Assembly: GCA_000149265.1 (NCBI GenBank)
Contig: CH003025.1
Coordinates: forward strand, 563,290-627,289
DNA: 64,000 nt
Direction: 5' to 3'
From: Ciona savignyi
Taxonomy: Eukaryota > Chordata > Ascidiacea > Phlebobranchia > Cionidae
Shown: one piece after another, positions 57,884 to 64,000 of the stretch
Position numbering within the stretch: the stretch's first letter is position 1
Layout of the letters: each line of letters begins with the position of its first letter
Position numbers and translations under genes: made by a program
Notes under the pieces: generated by a model
The model's input: only the letters and a program-made list of their open reading frames with translations
Databases searched by the model: none
What the model was told of the DNA's origin: nothing

Positions 57884-59221
57884 ATGTCAAATAAACAATT
57901 AAATGAAACTTTAGAAAAAGTTAAATGTACGATTTGGTGTAAAACCGCCGAAGAATCGCAAAACCATTATACGTTGTGGAGCCAGGAATATGATGACGAC
58001 CTTATCATCCTTGGTAGTGACGGATGTCAAATGGCAACAAACATGTTCTTGAAGCACGTTAAGGATAAAACTAGCTCTAAATTATTGGATTTTGGCGGAG
58101 GTAAGGACTATTTTTGCGTCTAGTACTGTTTTCTATACCCTCATTCCCATTTCGCAGCATCCATTCTTGTGCAGCTCCATGTAGAAATGTATGATTTATC
58201 TAATGAGCTTTTAATAATATTTATTCTTGTTGGCCAGGTACCGGAATATCATCTTCTTTAATCCGTAACCAACTGCAGTTTCAAGGGGAGATAGATATTA
58301 TGGATGCCAATATTGATATGTTATATAAAGCAAGTCAAAAGAAGATCGGATTTCGGTGAATATTTTCGTTGATCTACTTACTGGTAAAGTCATTAGTTTA
58401 GATTTTGAACAGAATGACATTGCAATAAAAAAGATCTTGCAACATCAAAATTAAATCCACTAAGTTTTAAAATTCTCGCGTTAAAAAAGAATCAATACGG
58501 TATCCAGGAACATTATTCGACACTTTGTTGGAAAATCTGGGGATCTCCCCGTTCGTGACGAATCCTATGACGTCATTGTTTCCACTGGGGCTTTTATTCC
58601 AAAACACATTCCAGCGTCAGCTATTCAAGTAAGTTTTAAAAACATTTAACGTCATTTATGTTGTTGTTCTAATTTATTTAGGTCCTAAAGTGATCAAAGT
58701 TTTCCGAACGATTAAATTGACGGTTAAGTGACTCGTAGGTCAGCCAAAGTGTTGCAAGTTAGAAATTGGGAGCTAGTTGGTGGGTTGTGTCGTTGGGGAA
58801 GGTACTTAACAGACAATACCTGAACCTAGTTTATTAATTTGCTCTACCAAATCGCAGAACCAAATCAATTGTAAAACAGACTGCAATAGTATTATTCGGG
58901 CAAATGTGGGTAATTTCGAAAGTGCAATCATACGCTTTATGGTTGTATTAACTGCGCCACCGAATGCGTTAACCCCTTTTGTACTGTGTATTACATCAAA
59001 TCATATATCAGGGCGTGATCAAAGCGATACGTTCCGGTGGCTTATTAATTATGACTCGGAGACTACAGGGAACTGGGGATTACGGCAAAGAACTCGATCA
59101 AAACATCGATCAACTTTGTTCAGAGAAGAAACTAGAATTACTCGACCATATTGAATACGGTCTTTTCTCTAACCAGGAAAACTCAATCAAATCGGGTTGT
59201 TTTGTGTATATGCGTAATTAA
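57884..59221 (+). CDS. METTL27-like class I methyltransferase (221 aa, 4 exons)
   Basis: Exons 57884-58100, 58238-58355, 58508-58628 and 59012-59221 (217, 118, 121, 210 nt) join to 222 codons including the stop. SAM-binding motif I is split by intron 1 and reads LLDFGGGTGISSSLI when joined. A later acidic motif is EIDIMDANIDML, followed by DESYDVIVSTGAFIPKHIP, AIRSGGLLIMTRR (post-motif with the family's GG turn) and a C-terminal EYGLFSNQ and GCFVYMRN. This order is that of METTL27 (WBSCR27), a small methyltransferase whose substrate is not established. It is slightly shorter than human METTL27 (about 245). A diverged SINE sits in intron 3. The start is the first ATG and gives the usual 60-70 residues before motif I. 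Confidence 0.85.
58690..58885 (+). mobile_element. SINE, diverged, in intron 3 of the METTL27-like gene
   Basis: ATTGACGGTTAAGTGACTCG, AGTGTTGCAAGTTAGAAATTGG, GGGTTGTGTCGTTGGGGAAGG and ACAATACCTGAACC follow the SINE head with many changes. The tail has decayed. Confidence 0.65.
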
Positions 59222-60814
59222 CCTTTAGAAACGATAAGAACAAATTTGTCCTTTTTGACATATGCTCATTCAAAATGGAAAATCTCCAAAATTTCTTGTC
59301 GAAACTGCTTAAGTTTGGTCTCGTTGGAAAGCTATATGATATATCTTTTGAAAACAGCAAAAATCAACATAACTTTGCATTTGAAATTTTGAAGTAAAGT
59401 TTAGTTGACTTTTATGACTTTTTTTGGTGTAATTTTGAGGGAAAATTATCACAAAAAAAGTTTTTTTTAATACTACGCTCAAAAGATTTGTTTCATTTAA
59501 TGTCTCTATGGCAGTAGAATCAGTTTCGCTTATTGGGATGTCCCGAATGTGATCTTACCAGTTTTTTTACATTTTTGGGGGGGGGTTTTGAATATCTTTA
59601 AGGTTATAGTCCACAATATGGTTTAAACCCTTCATTTATAGTTTATTTTAAGGAAAAAGTAGTAAGATAAAGCAATATGGACTTAAAAGCAATCAAAATT
59701 TATAATCTAACATTTTTTATAATAAAAAACAAAACAAAAAATTTGGCATGGGTGGACCTGTAACATGAAATCAGTGACGTAATAATATTTTGATGACGTC
59801 ATCAAACCAAAATTATAATATAATTGTAGGAAATTTATTTCTGAGTAACTTTGTAAAAATATGTTAAGCTGTATAATTGTAAACAGATCAAAAATTATAA
59901 CATAGTATAAGAAAGAATATGACGTGGACCCCAAGTAGTGACGTCATCAAAAAATAAAAATTTCAGAAATTTTGGAAATTTTATTTCGAACAACTCTAGT
60001 GTTGAACATTTTGTTCTAACTATAACACGAGAGGCGCTAGAGCACTACAAAGCGGACTCGGTCAAAGCGCGCAAACTACGCAAAAACAATCTCGTTTCTG
60101 AAGGGTTTTAAATAATAGAAAATTCGCCTGGTAAAGATGTTTATTACCGTATACATGGAACTTAGAAATATATCAACAGAGCGGTGTAAATCATCACTTT
60201 TACCTATCTCAGTCAACTTGAGCGTTGACTAAAATGTTTTAGTATCTTAACCATCTGCTGATTGATCGATAGTTTCCCTGTACAAGGTAGCCTGTTCTTA
60301 CATCGGTTGGATTCTTCAGATTAACCTGTTGCATGAAATCACTAGAAATATCGTATGTAGTAAATAGAGAGTGTTAACCACGTGTAATTCACCATTTTTA
60401 CTTACTTTGGAGTATTTTACTGCATATGTACTAATCGATGGGTTTCCAGGGTTATCAAGTTATGGGATCTCTTTGAAAACTAAAGGGTTCCCATGTTGCC
60501 AATCCAAACTTGATATCCATGTTTTCTAAATAAAGTATTCAGTGTGGCATACAAATAAATACCACAATATGATACCACGATAAATTAGATTGAATTGTTC
60601 ATTTTATATTATTGGAAACATTTCAAAAGAAACTAGGGTCTTTAAATTAATGAATATTTCATTTTTTATAATTTTATTTTTTTAAATTCAAGGTAAATTG
60701 TTCTTTCCTTCATATCTAATCGTATTAGCTAACCACTGATTTTTTTTGTAAACGATAGGTATGGACGAACGCATCTTTTTTTAATTTCCCTCTCTTAAAT
60801 ACACCAATACTAGA
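59222..60814. other. Low-complexity intergenic DNA, no gene seen
   Basis: T- and A-rich with a run of nine G near 59578, and TGACGTCATCAAA twice (about 59792 and 59939), the second on a partly repeated background. No coding frame is supportable. Confidence 0.5.
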
Positions 60815-61395
60815 GACAGCGGGATAGGATAGAATATTCATGTTTATTCCCGTAAATAGGAAAACCAAGGGGGTTAACACACGGGCATCTCGCGCCCACC
60901 GTCGGGTCACCAAAACTACTGCAGTGTTAGTTAGTTTAGTTTAGTTTAATTTTTGTTTCCATGATGAAAACACGAAGCGGGACTATCGGTAAAAATTTGA
61001 AAAACGGAAAAAAACGGCAAAACGACAGTCGTTAGAACAAATCTAAAAAAAGAAATAGACTATTAAAATTCTGTATAATTTGATGTGGCCGTTAAACCCA
61101 AATAAAAAAAAATAAATAAAGAAGGAAAGAAAAAAATAATTAATTAATTGTTTCTAAAATAAAAATTGCACAAAGCCTCAAAGAAAAGTGTGCGGTAAAG
61201 CGACCGTAAAGTGTGTTGTGTATAATAGACAAGTTTCTTCAATTTGGTAAAACCCATTAATCCGCTGGGTTCAGGCAATGTCCGTATATGCCTTGTCCTA
61301 TGACACAACCGATGAGTTAGCGACCAGTTTCGAACCTGCAACCTTTTGTTGGGAAGGTGTCGCATTAAACCACCAGACTAAGCGGTCGGGCATAC
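60815..61395 (-). mobile_element. SINE, minus orientation, split by an insertion
   Basis: The tail part lies at 60815-60930 (TAGGATAGAATATTCATG, CCAAGGGGGTTAACACACGG) and the head part at 61195-61395 (CCCATTAATCCGCTGGGTTC, GACACAACCGATG, TTTCGAACCTGCAACC). About 265 bp of AT-rich sequence between them starts with TTAGTTTAGTTTAGTTTAAT and has no SINE counterpart. Confidence 0.75.
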
Positions 61396-61861
61396 CTATT
61401 TATAATGAAAATTGTAATAAACAATAGCTTTCTTTTCTCTAATTTTAATTTATTTTGTACAGTCCGTTTTTTATATTTGTTATTTTTTATTTGAACTCAG
61501 TAGAATCGTAAAATAATATTCTATGGTAGAATCATTTACGGCCATGACCCACCATAGAAACAATAAATATGCATGACGTCATATTGAAATCCGGTATTTG
61601 ATCCGCCAATCTTCCTTAAAGTTGATTTGTGTATATGTATAGTCCCGTACTCCCGTGCATTAAATTGTGTTTGGGTTTAAGTGTACAGTAAGCACAGCAC
61701 AGACCAGTCTGTCTTAAAAAAAATTTACGTACATTAAGATGTTGTGGAAAATTGTAAATGCACGCCGTTACCAGTATGTTACTATAAAATTCACCAAACA
61801 CATTTTGCCGATTGCGTTTAACGAGTTAGTTAAAGAATATCATATAGAATTGAATCGAATA
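61396..61861. other. Intergenic, no gene seen
   Basis: AT-rich, with an imperfect inversion near 61520-61555 (TTCTATGGTAGAATC... CCACCATAGAAAC). No gene. Confidence 0.4.
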
Positions 61862-62030
61862 CTCATGTTTATCCTCGTGAATGGTAAAACCAAAAGGGTT
61901 ACCACATGGCCAATCGCAAGATCACCATGCCACCAATGTCAGGTTACCGAAGCTACTGCAGAGTGCAGTGTGTTGTCTATGATTCACATGTTTGTTTAAT
62001 TTGGTAGAATCCATTAATCTGCTGGGTTCA
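61862..62030 (-). mobile_element. SINE fragment, minus orientation, at the duplication breakpoint
   Basis: ATGTTTATCCTCGTGAATGG through GGTTACCGAAGCTACTGCAG to CCATTAATCTGCTGGGTTCA is SINE in reverse. It stops exactly where the duplicated propeller exon begins (62031). Confidence 0.8.
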
Positions 62031-62183
62031 GCTATAGACTTGCCCAGTTGGCCAATTGCTTTGTGTGGCCTTCACGATTATGTGAGTCCTGATTTGAATC
62101 CGGATAAAACACTGACAATTGATGATTCCATGATTATTGTTGGTTGCAAAGATTCCACTTTACGCTTAGTGTCAATAACTTGA
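62031..62183 (+). pseudogene. Duplicated last exon of the propeller gene
   Basis: The frame reads AIDLPSWPIALCGLHDYVSP, then DDSMIIVGCKDSTLRLVSIT and a stop, almost the same as the last exon at 55676-55837 with N to S and N to I type changes. The first ten bases of the original exon (TTACTATATG) and its acceptor are missing. The SINE end GGGTTCAG in front could act as an acceptor, but the phase would change by one base. It is open but probably not used. Confidence 0.85.
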
Positions 62184-63068
62184 CAAGAAAATGTAACGGT
62201 ATTTTTTTGTGGTTTGTATATTTTGCCGCCCACGCCATTTTAAACGTACATAAAAACAATGCATTAAATGCAGAGACATTGTGGAAAAATTTAGTCACAT
62301 TACAAAACGTCTTCAGATGACAGTATTGATCTGGCCCTGTTACATATTATTGCAACTATACATGTCTTACCCAACTACATGTCTTGATGTTTCCAATTTT
62401 TTGACACAAGTGTATTGTTTTAATCAAGCCAGTTATTTTTTTAATATAAGATTACTATTAATCATCTTTAGTTTATTGTTACATAGAGTGTCAGCTACTT
62501 CACTGGACCTTATCCTTATCCGATAATTCATGTAAAAATTACTTGTGTTCTCTTTACCCTATACAGGTTATCACGAATCAAATACCAGTGTAACTAAAAC
62601 AAAAATTTAATTCTTATTGTCGATAGATCACCAACTGACTAGTGTCTATATCAAGTGAACAAAAAAGCATAATCAATGTGCGACAGATTAGTCTGATGTG
62701 TAGCCTTAAAGCCGAAGGTTTACAGATTCGAAATTTACCGCTAGGTAGTCGGTTGTGTCCTTAAGCAAGGCTCTTAACGGACATTGCCTAAAACCAGCGG
62801 ATTAATGGGTTCTACCAATTTAAAGGAACGTGTAAAATAGAAAACACACACCGCAATAGCTCCTGTAACGCGACGGTTGGCGCGAGGTGATCTGAAAATT
62901 GCCCGTGTGTTAACCTAAATGGTTTTCTCATTCACGGGAATAAACCTGAATATGCTATCCTATCCTACAGCATCTCTGATTTTCCTTTTTGCAAGGAAAC
63001 TTACGATGATTCTATGTGATAAGTTTGGAAAGTGCCAGGTTGGTTAAAACAAATTTAGCCAGAAATAA
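62031..63068 (+). repeat. Segmental duplication, second copy
   Basis: Second copy of 55685-56659, including the SINE now at 62675-62970. It carries about 85 extra bases near 62545-62640 that are absent from the source. Confidence 0.95.
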
Positions 63069-63114
63069 AACAAGCTGATCCTTTAATTATTTATGCAACC
63101 TTAATGTATGGAAT

Positions 63115-63250
63115 GATACTTAATGTATGGAATGAAAGGTGATGGGTTCGAAACCAAAAGCTGGCCTATTGGTGGTGTGCTTGGGGTATGCACTAAGTTG
63201 ACATTGCTTGAAACCAGTGGAATAATGGTACAACACTAAAAACAGGAAAA
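63115..63250 (+). mobile_element. SINE-like fragment, diverged
   Basis: GTGATGGGTTCGAAACC, TGTGCTTGGGGTATGCAC and TGCTTGAAACCAGTGGAATAATGG resemble the SINE head. The tail is absent and telomere-like repeats follow. Confidence 0.45.
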
Positions 63251-63277
63251 CTGCACACACTATTTGTGTGAAAACTA

Positions 63278-63364
63278 TCTCTAACCCCAACCCTAACGCT
63301 AATTTTAACCCCAACATTAAACTCAACTCTAACCCTAATCTCTACCTGAACACTAATCCCAACC
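63278..63364 (-). repeat. Degenerate telomere-like repeat (CTAACCC type)
   Basis: ATCTCTAACCCCAACCCTAAC, then TTTTAACCCCAACATTAAAC, CTCTAACCCTAATC and CACTAATCCCAACC. This is the opposite orientation to the block at 51184-51246. Confidence 0.75.
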
Positions 63365-63479
63365 AGTCAACCACGGGTTCATTGTACATTGCACCGGTAT
63401 CGATATTATACCGGTTCTTAATCTGTGAATAACAGTTTACTAACTGCTGCCTTTATATTCATCATATCGCATATTGTTT

Positions 63480-64000
63480 TCCTAGATATTCTGGATATTG
63501 ATCAAGGAGGTGCGGTTTGAAAATTATCTATAAAAACCGTTTTGGATTTTAACGTCTCAGGGGAATTCCCCTAGATTTATCACCCACAATTTTTCTACTG
63601 CGTAGTTAGACCATGTTGTCTAACAAATGACCAAGTTTTGTTACTATTCCATTATTCCTTTTGGTAAATGTCAGGGCGTCATGCCATGCCTGTCACAATC
63701 ATGATTTGAGAACAAAATCTTTTTTTAGGGTATTTCCCTAGATAATTTTTTTTCATTTTTCTAATTTTTAAATTAGTAGGTGATGCACTTACATTCGACC
63801 AAATCTGAATCAGATTAAAGCAGCCGTTCAAGCGCCATGCCCAAAAAAGCTACCTTATTTTAGAAACAAAATACCGTTTTGGTTTTTAACGTCCCAAGGG
63901 AATTCCCCTTGTTTTATCTCCCAAAATTTTTGTTTCTGCTCATCTAGACCATGTTGTCTAACAAATGGCAAAGTCTCATTACGATTTCATTTTTCCTTCT
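63480..64000 (-). mobile_element. 336-bp-repeat element, copy 3, running off the window
   Basis: Reverse-complement units with TCAGGGGAATTCCCCTAG (63557) and CAAGGGAATTCCCCTTG (63894), and ACCATGTTGTCTAACAAATG twice (about 63612 and 63949), again ~337 bp apart. The end of the element is beyond the window. Confidence 0.8.

Noticed and set aside
1..64000. CRISPR arrays, rRNA genes, bacterial operons or prophage
   Set aside because: None is present: introns, SINEs and chordate-like genes identify eukaryotic nuclear DNA, and the only regular arrays (336 bp, 2.05 kb, 33 bp) do not have repeat-spacer structure.

Overview
The window reads as nuclear DNA of a tunicate, most probably a solitary ascidian of the genus Ciona. 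It is AT-rich, genes are split by short GT-AG introns, tRNA-derived SINEs ending in a (TATCC)n tail recur throughout, and the recognisable housekeeping proteins are clearly chordate-like. There is no bacterial, organellar or viral gene content. One 100-N scaffold gap lies at 11143-11242. The exon models were built by hand from splice signals, reading phase and, where available, a second copy or family resemblance.

Left part (1-25 kb) is an accessory region. It holds a small cysteine-rich secreted peptide gene (3304-3764), a decayed HAT1 gene fragment (8030-8375), and two inverted-duplicate pairs of secreted-protein genes. The first pair (10389-12049 on + and 17300-15549 on -, tail to tail) encodes a signal peptide, a short beta-rich domain called here domain X, and a concanavalin A/laminin-G-like domain. 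The second pair (21004-19647 on - and 22882-24068 on +, head to head) encodes a signal peptide, a WSC-like cysteine domain and the same domain X. Both lectin-like copies carry frameshifts, at different sites; both WSC-like copies are open.

Middle part (26-38 kb) contains RPP30 (five exons, minus strand), a CREG-family gene (minus strand), a large nonautonomous element with internal ~336-bp tandem repeats, and Tigger-like MITEs.

From 38.2 to 47.0 kb lies a tandem array of ~2.05-kb units. Each full unit carries one intact two-exon gene for a 68-residue secreted peptide (four intact genes, minus strand), plus one unit whose gene was almost wholly deleted. The family is not one I recognise, and this array is the strongest candidate for something undescribed.

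Right part (48-64 kb) is more gene-dense. It has a three-exon Myb/SANT-like DNA-binding protein gene (minus strand), then on the plus strand LYRM7, CINP, an eight-exon beta-propeller-type gene of unknown family, and a four-exon METTL27-like methyltransferase gene. The last exon of the propeller gene and its 3' flank are duplicated 6.3 kb downstream next to a SINE. The window ends inside another copy of the 336-bp repeat element.
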